A DNA stretch of 64,000 bases from Mesostigma viride (Eukaryota; Streptophyta; Mesostigmatophyceae; Mesostigmatales; Mesostigmataceae): assembly GCA_009746045.1 (NCBI GenBank), contig RPFO01000253.1, positions 3,965,832 to 4,029,831 of the forward strand, in the 5' to 3' direction. The notes beneath the pieces were generated by a model. The model saw only the letters and a list, made by a program, of their open reading frames with translations, did not search any database and was not told the DNA's origin. How positions within the stretch are numbered: position 1 is the stretch's first letter; the number at the start of each line of letters is the position of its first letter. Made by a program: the position numbers and the translations under genes. This document shows, piece by piece, positions 33,545 through 44,544 of this stretch.

Positions 33545-35830
33545 ATTTAATTAGAAACATAACTCCGTTGGGAGTATCTGTAGCACATATCCCTGAGAAG
33601 GGGCATATGGCCTATAATACATTCTAGGCTACTTCCTGCAAGGGTGGGAATGTAAGCTACCCTTGCTCTAGGTGCACTAGGGCACCTGCACCACCCAGGA
33701 GTCTCGGGCAACGCCCAGCTAAGGGGAGCCCGTCATAGGTGGGGAAGATCATTATGGCTATACAAGAGCTAGGGCATGGCTTCTCGACAGAGAGCATCTC
33801 TCTGCATAGGCATAGCATGGCTAAATTCTTAATGCAACATCCATGGGGGGGTCCCATTATAGGCATGGCGTGCATGGCTTAATTCTGAAGGCATCATCCA
33901 TGGGGGCCATTATGGGCGCACATGCGCGTGGGCCACATGCTAGGCTAAGCCTGACTAATCTACACTACTGGTATATATTCCTAACAAGTCTCGCGTGCAG
34001 ACACGTGTGTAGTACTCCTACACACAGATCTCGAGTGATTTATCTAGTACCAAATCCGAAAGGCTTGCATCACTCCCCGGACAGGAGAACTTTTGCGGAT
34101 GACTGTAGGTGTAAGTTGGCGATGCCATGGTAACCGGAGACGTCCGTCCTATAGTCAGCCAAATTGGTGCGAGAGGTCCCCAGTTCGATTCCGGTCGGAT
34201 TCATTTGCAGATCGCGTTTTCCGCGTTTTCCGCGGCCCGGCACTGAACGCAAAGGTTTTCACCTTTGCGGAGTGCCTGATCAGAATATATTCCTAGTCTG
34301 AGGTGGCAGGAGGGGGCTGCCAGGGCTTGCGGTCAACGTGGATGACCGCCCCCTCCAGTATACCGGCTTCCCCCGTGCGCTCTGCCGGAGCTGAAGGTAG
34401 GTCGGCCATAGCTCGCGTCGCCGCTGTTGCTGGGCCAGGGTCAAGTCGTCGTCCAGCGTGAAGCGAGTCTCCGAGAGCTTCTTGCGGCATTTAAGGAACG
34501 CCAGCTTGTCCGCCATGTACTTAAAGGTGAGGAGCACTGACGGGTGCCGGGCCAGCCTTCCCCCGCGCGCGGGGGAGGCGGACAGCCGACATGTCCAGCT
34601 CACCAGTGAGTAGCATGGGGGCAAAAATGTCGCGCTTAAATGCCTCAAGAAGGCTCGTGGAGGTCTCACCTGCCGGCTGGTCGAACTGCTTCAGTGACGA
34701 TGACATTGTGGCTGCGCCGGGCGATGTCGGCTTCCTCGCGAAGGTCGAGGGCTTGTTGCTTGAGTTGTGCCGAGATGGTGGAGGTGGTGGAGGTGGTGGA
34801 GGTGGTGTGCTGCTTAAGCAAGTCCGCCCAGGTGGAGGGAGCATCGCCGGCCGGGCCAGCAGGCGCCGGCTGGGCGGCGATGTCCTTCACCGCCTGGGCG
34901 GTGAGGCCGGTGGTGTCATGTGCACAGCTCTCAAGGGCGGTGGCGGTGGCTTGAAGGCGTTGGTCGAGGTCGAGGAGCTGGGCTTTGATGTCGGCAGTGG
35001 AGGCGGAAATGGCAGTGGAGGTGGCGGTGAGGTGAGGAAGTTCAGCACGGCCAGCGGGCCACCCATTGCTGCGACGTCAGCAGCAAGGGGGGTCACGTGC
35101 TGCTGAAAGGCTTCCATGAGGATGGACCGGAGGGTGGGGGCGAAGATGGATGGAGCCCAGATCTCGCCGTCAGCTAGAGCGCTGCATGGAGAAGGGAGTT
35201 GAGGATGGCACGCTGGAGAACGGGGCGGGGGGAGCCGAAAACCATGCTGACGTTGTGCCAGCGACGGCCGTCGGTGACGAGGAGGCGTCCGGTGGCGTGG
35301 AGATGGATGCACAAGTCGTAAAGCGAGGCGTAGTCCCCGAAGAAGATGCAGTCCAGAGCAGCGGACGGAGACATGTTGGTCCAGTCGTAATCATCGACCT
35401 GGAAAGGTTTGAGCCGAAAGCGCGGTTCCGAGGGGCGTGAAGACCCTCCTGTTTGGTCGGCTGAGCGGGTGCGTTAATTTAGGGTCAGGCGAGGTCGATG
35501 GCGAGGCATTGAGGCCGGGAGGTTGCTGGGTGACCACCAGTGCACGACTAGTGTCACCGCTGCCTGCCGGATCTGGCGAAGCGGCAGCCTCAGCTGCCGC
35601 ATTGTCAAAGGCGAGCGCATCCGCCAAACTGCGTTGCGTCGACAGTCGTTTGCTCGTCATATATATTGCTCGTCGTTTTAGATTCGGAAATTTATATCAG
35701 CATGTGCGTCTTAGAAAGACGAAGCGATAGTGATATTCACGGCTAAATTCGGTGCTCAAACGTGAAAGTTATGAGCTCCGTCGTCAGCCATGGCTACCTC
35801 GTGGCTCGTGGCTCGGGGATATCAGATATT
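33545..35830 (-). mobile_element. Half-LINE: ORF1-only non-LTR element, decayed
   Basis: Minus strand. ORF1-like coding sequence starts at ATG 35660 (MTSKRLSTQRSLADALAF). It passes through a Ser/Pro-rich region and a likely coiled coil (ISAQLKQQALDLREEADIA, about 34790-34735). It ends in the ORF1-type C-terminal domain (LKCRKKLSETRFTLDDDLTL … VYWRGAVIHVDRKPW, about 34500-34320). At least four frame changes break it. It is followed by 3'UTR, not by a reverse transcriptase, and ends in AT-rich TTAATTA near 33548. About 300 bp at 33985-34285 are absent from the copy at 35842-36415 and look like an insertion. Confidence 0.65.
34120..34215 (+). other. tRNA-like insertion within the half-LINE
   Basis: Contains a box-B-like AGTTCGATTCC and a box-A-like TAGTCAGCCAAATTGG, and the ends (GTCCG / CGGAT) can nearly pair. 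The gap between the boxes is too short for an anticodon arm, so this is not a working tRNA. It resembles a SINE head. Confidence 0.4.
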
Positions 35831-35841
35831 CTTGCGCACCA

Positions 35842-36415
35842 TTAATTAATTAATTAATAATTAGAAACATAAACTCCGTTGGGAGTACATGTAGCACATA
35901 TCCCTGATGAGAAGGGGCATATGGCTTTTAATACATTCTGGGCTACTTCCTGCAAGGGTGGGAATGTAAGCGACCCTTGCTCTAGGTGCACCAGGGCACC
36001 TGCACCCTCATAATCTTCACACTATGCCCAGCTAAGGGGGAGTATGTTATGTGGGGGAAGATCATCATGGCTATACAAGAGCTAGGACATGGCTTCTCGA
36101 CAGAGAGCATCTCTCTGCATGGCACAGCATGGCTAAATTCTTAATGCAACATCCATGGGGGTCCCATTATAGGCATGGCTTGGCTAAATTCTGAAGGCAA
36201 CATCCATGGGGGCCATTATGGGCGCACATGCGCGTGGGCCACATGCTAGGCTAAGCCTTACTAATCTACACTACTGGTATATATATTCCTAGTCTGAGGT
36301 GGCATGAGGGGGCTGCCAGGGCTTGTGGTCAACTTGGATGACCGCCCCCCTCCAGTATACCGGCTTCCCCCTTGCGCTCTGCCGGAGCTGAAGGTAGGTC
36401 GGCCATAGCTTACCA
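35842..36415 (-). mobile_element. 5'-truncated half-LINE copy
   Basis: Same 3'UTR and ORF1 end as 33545-34410 but without the 300-bp insertion. The TTAATTAATTAATTAAT tail lies at 35842-35858. At 36416 it abuts LINE reverse-transcriptase-family sequence. Confidence 0.75.
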
Positions 36416-37119
36416 TCTGCCCCCATATATTACAGACAGACCAGGAGGCTGCCCGGGTGTGAGCCCGTCCGGCGTCTAGTGTAGCACATGTCCATGCCGA
36501 GTCTATCACGAAAAGTCCACGGGTGGCGGCCCTGCCGCGCGCGCGGCCGGTCTGGCACACCAGGTGAGGACATACCGTCCAGGCTGGGCGGGCTTGGTGC
36601 TAGCTAGCCTATCTGATGTGTCTACTTAAGCTATCTAGGTCCTAGTTACAGCCTGGTTATGGGCACCACGGCCCGAATCGCTATGCATGCCGTACGCGGT
36701 CACACGCGAAGCCCCCACAGACTTGGGGATGGTCTCCTTCATCACTACTTGCCATCTATCCTTGCGTGCCATCTGCCTCCATATTACAGACAAACCAGGA
36801 GGCTGCCCGGCCGGTGTGAGCCCGTCCCGTCTAGTGTAGCACATGTCCATGCCGGGTCTATCACGAAATTAAAGTCCACGGGTGGCGGCCCTGCCGCGCG
36901 CGGCCTGGGGCACGCCAGGTGAGGACATATCGCCCAGGCTGGGCGGGCTTGGTGCCAGCTAGTCTATCTGATGTGTCTACCTGATCTGTGCGGGCCAGGT
37001 GCCCGGATAGGCCCAGGCGCCTGTGCCTAATAATGTGGGAAACATAGGGCAAATCAGCATACAAATCCTCATTACTAATGTGCAAACCAAGGGCTATTAG
37101 TGTTACGGACTGGTAATTC
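36416..37119 (-). mobile_element. LINE family 2: reverse-transcriptase tail and 3'UTR, two pieces
   Basis: The minus frame at 37090-36870 encodes LGLHISNEDLYADLPYV, HIIRHRRLGLSGHLARTD and an R-rich end. This is the C-terminal pattern of LINE reverse-transcriptase proteins. The 3'UTR includes GTGAGCCCGTCC and TAGTGTAGCACATGTCCATGC, and is present twice (36430-36640 and 36640-36870). Related copies are at 42310-42643 and 59850-60610. Confidence 0.65.
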
Positions 37120-37733
37120 ATATATACACGTGCGGATGGCGCTGCCTTCTATTGCCCCAACCACCGGCCTGACATCGTGGTGCTGGACTTTGAGGGGGGT
37201 GGCCGGCATCTGCTTATTGACGTTTCGGTGGCGCGGCCCTTGGCTCTTAGCCACGTGGCTGGGGCCTCCCTCACGGCAGGTTACACGGCGGACCGGGCGG
37301 AGCGGGCCAAGCTCCTGGCCTACGGCGACGTCGGGCACCATCGTGTGGTGCCCTTTGTCCTGGAGGAGTTTGGGGCCATGGGGCCCCTGACCTCCGTCTT
37401 CTTCAAGGAGTGTTGCCGGCTCCGGGAGGACCGGCTGGACCTGGAGGGCCAGCGGGCCCCATGGTCGGCGCGGACCTGGACGTCATATTGGCGTCAGCGC
37501 TTGTCGGTGGCGCTGACTCGGGCCATGGCTGACATCATGCTCCGCCGTACGCGGGCTGATTTTGCGGTGCAGCAGGGCTATTAGGTTCCTCCCGTTAGGC
37601 GTTTCCATTGGTCTTATCGTAGTATAGAGCTTTGACATGGCTCTGTATATAGGTTTATAGCTGGGCGTTTGCTTTGGTTTTGAGTGATTTCACTCTGCTG
37701 TAAGTAATTATATTTTTAATATATACACGTGCG
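37120..37733 (+). mobile_element. LINE family 1: 5'-truncated insertion with 15-bp target duplication
   Basis: 37135-37718 is flanked by exact copies of ATATATACACGTGCG (37120-37134 and 37719-37733). The inserted part encodes the C-terminus of a LINE polyprotein to a stop at 37584, then about 130 bp of 3'UTR ending TTTTTAA. Truncation, target duplication and the shared 3' end with 29410-29475 show target-primed reverse transcription. It landed in the older LINE family 2 copy next to it. Confidence 0.88.
37135..37584 (+). pseudogene. LINE polyprotein C-terminal remnant
   Basis: Frame: DGAAFYCPNHRPDIVVLDF … LLIDVSVARPLALSHVAG … DRAERAKLLAYGDVGHHRVV … PFVLEEFGAMGP … LTRAMADIMLRRTRADFAVQ. This is the tail of non-LTR retrotransposon proteins, downstream of the reverse-transcriptase domain. 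It is open to its stop but lacks everything upstream, so it cannot act alone. GC-rich codon use differs from the AT-rich flanks. Confidence 0.75.
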
Positions 37734-38661
37734 CATTTATCATTGAATGCAATTCGTATACATTCTGATCATTCGTATACATATTTGAAATTAAACGTTA
37801 TTGTGCAATGCAGTCTTGCAAGATGTGAAGTTCATCTAAATAACCGTCTTATTCGTAGACCCCGACCCACTCAACCTGCGACAATTAGTCAGGTGTTGCA
37901 CAAGTGCTCTGAGCTCAAACTCCTTGTGTGGCAAGGCAGATGGCGAGAATGAAAAAGAAATGGGCTAGCCCTGGCCTTGGTGATGCAACGTCAGTCGTCA
38001 TCCAATGCTCAGGCGGCCAAGAGCTAGCTGCAAGCATGCTGGCATGAAAAATTCTCCGTTACCCACGGCAGCGGCTCGCTCAGAGTTAGGGAAGCCAGCC
38101 ACACAGGCTCGAGAAATGCCAAGGGGTCAGGACATGGCACAACATGCCTGTTGGTAAAAATAAGCTCATCGTTGTATGGCGTCACATGTGCCACATGCCA
38201 CGAATGTTTGGTCATGTGCACAAACGGGCAAGCGCCCTGGGACTTCAAGGGTACTGGAGGCAAAATGCTGGGAATTAGCTAGAACAGCCTCTCAACCGAG
38301 ACGAGCTCCTTCCTCCGCTTAAACCAAGATCGCGCCGAGGCTACGTGATCGGAATCACGCTCTGAGCACTTGCAGTTGACTCCAGCGAAATCTCAACCAC
38401 GCCCCATGCTGTACGTTAGTACATTAGACAAACCATCTCAATCGAGATGACACCGCCCCTCGACACGCCGCCAAAGTACACACCGCAATCAGGACGTCCT
38501 GGGATGGTACAGCCTCTCTCGTGGGATCGCTTCTTTCCTAAGCATAAACCCAGCAAGTTCCTAGAACAGGCATTGTCCAACGCCCATCCCGGGGCATCTT
38601 CCCTTCACACGCGGTAGAGGGCTGCCTCCCTTCCCGCGCTGTGCTAGCGAGCTGCTTCCGT

Positions 38662-39890
38662 TTACGCGTTGTACAGCTTCTTGATCGCACTGTCCTCCTC
38701 TGACTCAGCGCCCTCCTCGTCCTGCTTGCGGCCGTACACGTCGATGCTCATGTCCTGCTTGATGTTGTCCGCGTCCGTCACCTCGTTGACCGCGTTCAGC
38801 ACGCGCTTGTTCGTCAGGTTCACGTTGAAGTCCGAGCGCGGCTTGTCCGTGGGGACCAGCGGCCTGGGGGGGGGGGAAGGAAGTGACGGAGGTTGGGGCA
38901 GAGGAGGGGAGGTGGGGAAGTGGTGCGGGCAGGGGAGTGGAAGAGGAGGGGAGGGGGGGGAAGTGGCACAGAAGGGGGGGGGGAAGCGGCGGCGGAAGGG
39001 GGGGGGAGGAAATAGTGAAGGGGGGGAAGGGCATACAAAAGGGGAGGGGGGGAGAGAGGAGGAGAGCGCAGGGTTACAAAGGGGAAAAACATGCGAGGGG
39101 AGGCAAGGGAGGGCAGGGTATAGTTAGTTTACCAATGAGAACGAGATTCAGATACAACCATGCCAGGGGAGGGACCCTAAACAGGAAGGGTCGCCTGGGG
39201 TGTTGTTGATGGTGAAGCCGATGGCTAAGACATAAGGCACAGGAGCAAACACTTGAAACTTGGCTTGGAGGACGGCCAAGAATAGACAGAGGAACCGGGG
39301 CCCAAAAACAGGCAGCGGAGAGGCTGGCAAGTACGGGGGAGGCTAACGGTGGAGCTGGAACATAGATGGCAAGAGAGACGGGCACGACACACCTTCTCAG
39401 CCAACTGCCACACCAGCGTGTGTGCTTTTTAGTGCCCAGGGTACCGCCAAGCGCTCATGCTGGCTCAGGCCCATGCTGTCTGGTGTGAGAGTTTGCGCTT
39501 TTCATTGCCCGTGAATGCAGGCGGCCAGAGATGAAAGCTTGATCGGTGGTGTGCCGGCACTAGAAGTAAAATGGCCCAGACAAACGGATGGCTGGTGCTA
39601 GCGACGCATGGCGGGGAGTGCCGGCAACAGAAGTAAAATGGCTGAGACAAACGGATGGCTGGTGCTAGCGTGGCGGTGCGGGTACACTGACACACCACGG
39701 ACAACGGGCCCTGTGGTCAGTCACGAGGGTGCACACTGGCACGCTACTCAAGGACTAAGTGCAACGATAGTGGTCTGAACAAAGGGGTCAGAATTCTTAG
39801 TTCCCGTTCTGCGAGCATGACATACAACCCTCTTAAGCCGCTGGCAGGGAGGGGTATGTGTGTGTGTGTATGTGCGCGCGCGCGCGCGCA

Positions 39891-39928
<38 letters not shown>

Positions 39929-40675
39929 AGCGACAGCGACAGAGATGGCGTGGATGAGGGTGCGGTGGTGTACAGTGCGGCAAAACAGAACGAAGGACGA
40001 ACGGAACGAGGAAAAGATTCCGACTATCCTGCGCGCTTAATTCTGACACGTGCACAAGGAGCATGCGACGTCATAACAGGTGCGCCAGATGCCAAGAGCT
40101 AGCGGGGGCTAGAATTCTTACTTGATAACGTCCATAGCATGCTCTCTCCTCCAGGTGCGAGCCGTGCATTGCGCCCGGAAATTGAAATCGTCGCAGAACA
40201 CGCCCTTCGAGAATGCGGCCGGCAGGGCCGAGACGTCTTCGCTCTTTACCTTCTCCCAGCTGACTCCAATAACATGCTCGTAACAAGTAACCGCTCCATT
40301 GACCATGCATTCGTAGGCACCCGCTGGAATGGGCTCGATGACGTAGTAGTCGGTTGTCTTCTTAGAGCCCTCCTCCTGCTGGAAACAATGAGCAAGTCCG
40401 ACGGCCAGGAAGTCGCCATCCACAGCGGGGTCATACTCGCCAACCTCGGGAGCGGCCATGCAGATGGTCGACCTCTCGGCCTGACGGTGACCACGCACGG
40501 ACCCCGTGGGGGAGGGCGCGGACCATGCCCGGAGGCCGGCGTGACGGATCACCTTCGCTACCGACGCAGCACGCTGGGGCGCCTTCTGCGCGGTCGGGAT
40601 CGCTACCCGGGCAACAACTGGCACGGAATTTATTTGGCTGCAAGCCTGGGTGGCCAATTGCATGACGGACGCCAT
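38662..40675 (-). CDS. Plastid-targeted conserved protein of unknown function, two exons
   Basis: Exon 1 is 40675-40122, exon 2 is 38863-38662; the donor AA|GTAAGA and a C-rich acceptor CCCAG|G join in phase to give 251 residues. Residues 1 to about 75 are Ala/Ser/Arg-rich and acid-poor, as in a plastid transit peptide, with a likely cleavage region near STICMAA. The mature part begins EVGEYDPAVDGDFLAVGLAHC and includes YYVIEPIPAGAYECMVNGAV, SWEKVKSEDV and GVFCDDFNFRAQCTARTWR. Exon 2 encodes PRSDFNVNLTNKRVLNAVNE, DADNIKQDMSIDVYGRKQDE and an acidic stretch before KKLYNA. It looks like a conserved photosynthetic-lineage protein, but I cannot name the family. The 1258-bp intron is G-rich on the plus strand and holds simple repeats. 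Confidence 0.8.
39530..39675 (+). repeat. ~80-bp tandem duplication in the intron
   Basis: GCCGGCAC/ACAGAAGTAAAATGG and GAGACAAACGGATGGCTGGT, followed by GCTAGCG, occur twice in tandem. Confidence 0.8.
39855..39930 (+). repeat. Compound (GT)(GC)(GA) microsatellite
   Basis: GTGTGTGT, then alternating GC, then GA repeats, inside the same intron. The alternating purine-pyrimidine GC stretch is Z-DNA-prone. Confidence 0.95.
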
Positions 40676-42297
40676 GGCGACGACGGTTCACTGGAGGCGA
40701 AGTGTGAGCGAGGTGGGAGGTGAAGGGCTTCGGCAATCGCGGGTGCTGGCAAAATGCACCCGCACGCCCGAAGCTGGCAGCGGAGAACGTGCGCCCTCCC
40801 CAAGACCCGACCTATCCGACTAATCCGAGACGAGGCGAGATGCTGAGATCGGTCAAGCGCGATAGCTACGGAGACAGCTACGGAAAGTGTCCCTGGGTAT
40901 GCGGAGCCTTGTATTTGTGGCAGCCCGCTTGACCTTGCGGTCCCTGATCTGCTGGAAAGCCCATTGCGAACCGACAGATCTTTCACGCTTTACCTCGTGT
41001 TTCATAAAAATGGGCTCCGCCGGATTATCAACATCAATAAAAGTTATACTGGCCGCACATTGTTTCGCTTTTGGGGGGAGAAAAGATGGTAAGGCCAGAT
41101 ATTATAGAACAATCAAGCATGGCACATGTATGCAAGGCGCAAGCTTGCAATGCGGAGACCACGCTACAATGGTGTGAAGCTGCTAAAGAGTAATGACTGA
41201 AGCAGACTACCCTTGTCATGTAGGGGGCTGCTGCAAAACTAAGGGCGGTTATCAGCCTATACAGCGACGTACGATGCATGGGCGTACGTGCGAAGAGCCG
41301 ACCCTCCCAAATTTGCCAACTTCCTTTCTTAAAAAAATATCTGCGGATGACGCTGGTTGCCTTAGCTATGGAGAGAGGGCCCGCAGGTACAAAATCAGCC
41401 TTGCATTGAGCCCTGACCTAGTTGAAAACACGTCGACGTTGAAACACGTTGGCAGCGTCACGTGGGTACCAATAAAGGAATCTTCAACCCCTTGACACAA
41501 CGAGGAGGGAGGGCGCCCTAGCTCTTCTCACTGCCGCAAGCGAGCAGGCCACAGACGAGTCCTTCTGCATCATGGTGCAGGCCCGACTGTGGGTGCAAGT
41601 CTCCAAACCCCTCGCCTCGGTCATCGCCGACTTCCTTGTTTTATATTGATTGCCGGTGAGTGCTGTGAGCTTTATCTGGGTATGTGAGGGGTGCCCTGTA
41701 CAAGGGTGGCGGTGGGCCCAGCACGTGGTCCACTGGGTCTTTGGGGCATTCACGGTGGAGTATGCAAGCTACTTTTAGGAGGCTCCGCCCTCTGACTATC
41801 ATCAACGGGTGTTTACACGTGGCCGTGGGACAGCTCATTCAGGCGTCCTAGCCAACTACCTGATAGCATTGCTACCTATTGGCCATACTGCATGGAAGCT
41901 TCTCTGGTGAGAATGGGAGTGCATTGCTGACGGCAACAGTTGTGTTTGCTGGATACAGCAGTTAGATACTTCGTACCTCAGCCGGGAATGCAGCCTTCGT
42001 CATTTGGCATGCCCACAGAAAACGCTCTTTATCATCATCTTTGAATGAATCATAGAAAATGGAATGGTGCAGAGATTAAGCAAATGATCTTGCGATCAAG
42101 TCTTCCAACTATACCTACCCTATGGGTAGACTGCCCACGACTATTCATATCATAGTAGTATCTGATTACATCCATGGGCCAATGCACTCACCAAATTGAT
42201 GACACCCTCCTGTATGTTGCCCAACGCAATCTCCAGGGTGCAAAATGTAATCCGAGAAGGTATTTCCAATGCGCAAGGCACTTGATATGCAACTGCC
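40676..42297. other. Interval without a supported gene
   Basis: Should contain the promoter and 5'UTR of the plastid-protein gene next to 40676. Open frames at 41193-41495 (+) and 41641-41838 (-) show no recognisable domain. Confidence 0.3.
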
Positions 42298-42655
42298 ATC
42301 TGTGCCTGTTTTCGTGATAGACTCGGCATGGACATGTGCTACACTAGACGGGACGGGCTCACACCCGGGCAGCCTCCTGGTTTGTCTGTAATATGGAGGC
42401 AGATGGTACAAGGATAGATGGCAAGTAGTGATGAAGGAGACCACCCCCAGGTCTGTGGGGGCTCCGCGTGTGACCGCGTATGGCATTCATAGCGATTCGG
42501 GCCGTGGTGCCCACAACCCTGTAACTAGGACCTAGATGGCTTACACCATCCATTCCATCCCATGTTCCCCTCCCACTGAGGTCTATGCTCACGTGACGCA
42601 GTCACGTGTCTATTAATTATTATCAAGGAGTTATAATTAATTAATCTGTGCCTGT
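42298..42655 (+). mobile_element. LINE family 2, 5'-truncated insertion with 12-bp target duplication
   Basis: 42310-42643 is the 3'UTR of the family also present at 36430-36870 and 59850-60200, here in plus orientation, ending in an ATTAATTAA tract. ATCTGTGCCTGT flanks it at 42298-42309 and 42644-42655. Confidence 0.82.
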
Positions 42656-42681
42656 CTCCCTCAGCATATCCCGCCTGTGCT

Positions 42682-43256
42682 TATGTTCATATTAATTAAT
42701 TAATTAATTAAACTCGTGCTCCCGTTGGCCGGGGGGTCACGGAGCACCAGAGTGCTTTTAATCCCTGTGTGTGCACAACAGGAAGAAAGGGCAGAGACCC
42801 CCTTTCTCCTTCATGCCTGAGGCATGCCACAGCAGCAATCGGACACGATAGACGATCCGGCAAGTTCTGTGGGTGCAATAAGACCCATGTGAGCATATCA
42901 TAACAAGGAGTGTGGGCAAGTAATCTGATCATGGCCAGGACTTTGCATGGCTGTACAAAGGCTAGCTATAAGCTTGGCTGGTTGTGTACCGTGCGTTAGC
43001 GGGGCACGTGGCTAGGTATGATGGCTAGGCTAGGCAAACATTCTAGGCATGGCTGCCATAGCGGCAGTGACTACCAATTATTCAAGCTAGGGCTATTCTA
43101 GCCCGCAGGGGGCCGGCGACCACATCTTGTGGTTAATAATCAGGTCCCCGCCCCTCCAGTACACCTTGGGCTTCTGGGGGCCTGCGGCGGAGGTATTCAG
43201 GCCACGTAGGTTGCGTCGCTGCTGCTGCTGAGCGGGGGTCAGGTTGTATGTTCATA
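42682..43256 (-). mobile_element. Half-LINE, 5'-truncated, with 10-bp target duplication
   Basis: 42692-43246 in minus orientation encodes the ORF1 end (KVYWRGGDLIINHKMW) near 43175-43110, then 3'UTR and a (TTAA)n tail at 42692-42711. TATGTTCATA flanks it at 42682-42691 and 43247-43256. The copy at 125-608 is its nearest relative here. Confidence 0.78.
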
Positions 43257-43496
43257 CGGCTAGTCATGCACGTGATCTATAGGCCTGTAATCTTCCGTTA
43301 CATCGTCTGCTGGACATTAAAATGCTCCCTACGAGAGAAAGAAATTAGTCTACAACAAGTCGATCATGTTCACTGCTGTAGTATGTGGCATTACGAGTCG
43401 ATATCATGCATGCATGATTGCTGCCTACTAAGGCTTTCCTACAACTTAGAAGCTAACGCGCCATTAGCTTTTCTGGCCACCAACGCTGGACCACGC

Positions 43497-43615
43497 TTAA
43501 GTAAGTAAGTAAGTACTCATGCGCAAAGGCATGCATGCCACGGAGTACTATGCTAATCTCATTAGAAAAAATAATTACACAAAAGTTTAAACAAATATCG
43601 TCTGCATCATCGTCA
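43497..43615 (+). repeat. Interspersed segment shared with 12645-12765
   Basis: Same AAGTAAGTA…ATGCGCAAAGGCATGC and ACTATGCTAATCTCATTAG blocks in the same orientation. Function unknown. Confidence 0.6.
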
Positions 43616-43667
43616 CCACGCTGACGAGGTGATTAGCATAACTCAGCTCCATGGATTGAGATCGAAT

Positions 43668-43980
43668 TATCAAGGAGACAACCAGCGCAGGCCAGAAATC
43701 AGGAGAATCCGGACCATGGTAGCTCGCGCCTGCCGTTATCTTGTCCGCGTGTTCGAGTCGTTCAGGATGATGAAGATGAATGGTAATGGAAATGTGTATC
43801 CTTGTGCATTGAAATTATGGCTGGCTTACGTGTAGAGCGACTATATGACCTAGACTGTGGGGCCGGAAACAGCATGCTTGATCAGGGCGTGTGTTTCGAG
43901 CCTAACTGGCCGGGCCGGAGTGTCTAGTGGTGAGCACCATTGCTGCGATCGCTCTCCCACCATTTACGAGGACATACCCG
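43668..43980 (+). repeat. Interspersed repeat R1, 3'-truncated copy
   Basis: Starts TATCAAGGAGACAACCAGCG and follows the R1 consensus to the CCACCATTTACGAGGA segment, where it stops. It has CGGGCCGGAG where others have CGGGAG. Confidence 0.78.
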
Positions 43981-44544
43981 AAATATAATTGACAGTTTGC
44001 ACAGTCATCTTTGGTGCTAGTTAGATGTATGGAGAGATGGTACCGATAAACATGCAATTTCAAGTTTATAACGTTGTCTCAGGGGCAACCATATAAATTT
44101 ACTGGCAGCTTTCAATTGCTTTTACAAGTTTGTAAACAGCGCAGGCCTGATTACCAACAATAATGCATTATTAGCGAGCAGCAGAACATTTCAACAAGAC
44201 AATTGTCCAGGGCATGCCTGAATCTGAACGATCTGTGGACCATGGTCCAAGCTCAGGAGCATTTAGTCATTAGTGTTACAATATGCATATGGCGGCGTCT
44301 TTGTTGGATCTAGCTTGCATGCTGTGGCGAAAGTGCCCGCAAAACTTGGCCGAGCTAGTGGCCCAGGTAAGCAATCTAACACTTCCAGAAAAAAAGCTGC
44401 TGGGCACTGGGAGCCCTGTTGTCGTCTTGAAATCTCGAGTAAGTGGTTGTAATTGCATAGGTATTGGGTGACGCTGACAATTACCTTCTCTGTATAAGAA
44501 CCAATGCTGCATGGTGGCAGATAAAAATTGAGATAATTTGTTAG

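Noticed and set aside
34591-35106. 171-codon plus ORF with Gly-rich runs
   Set aside because: Antisense shadow of the half-LINE ORF1 region.
40139-40723. 194-codon plus ORF
   Set aside because: Antisense to the plastid-protein exon, which has a transit peptide and correct splice junctions.
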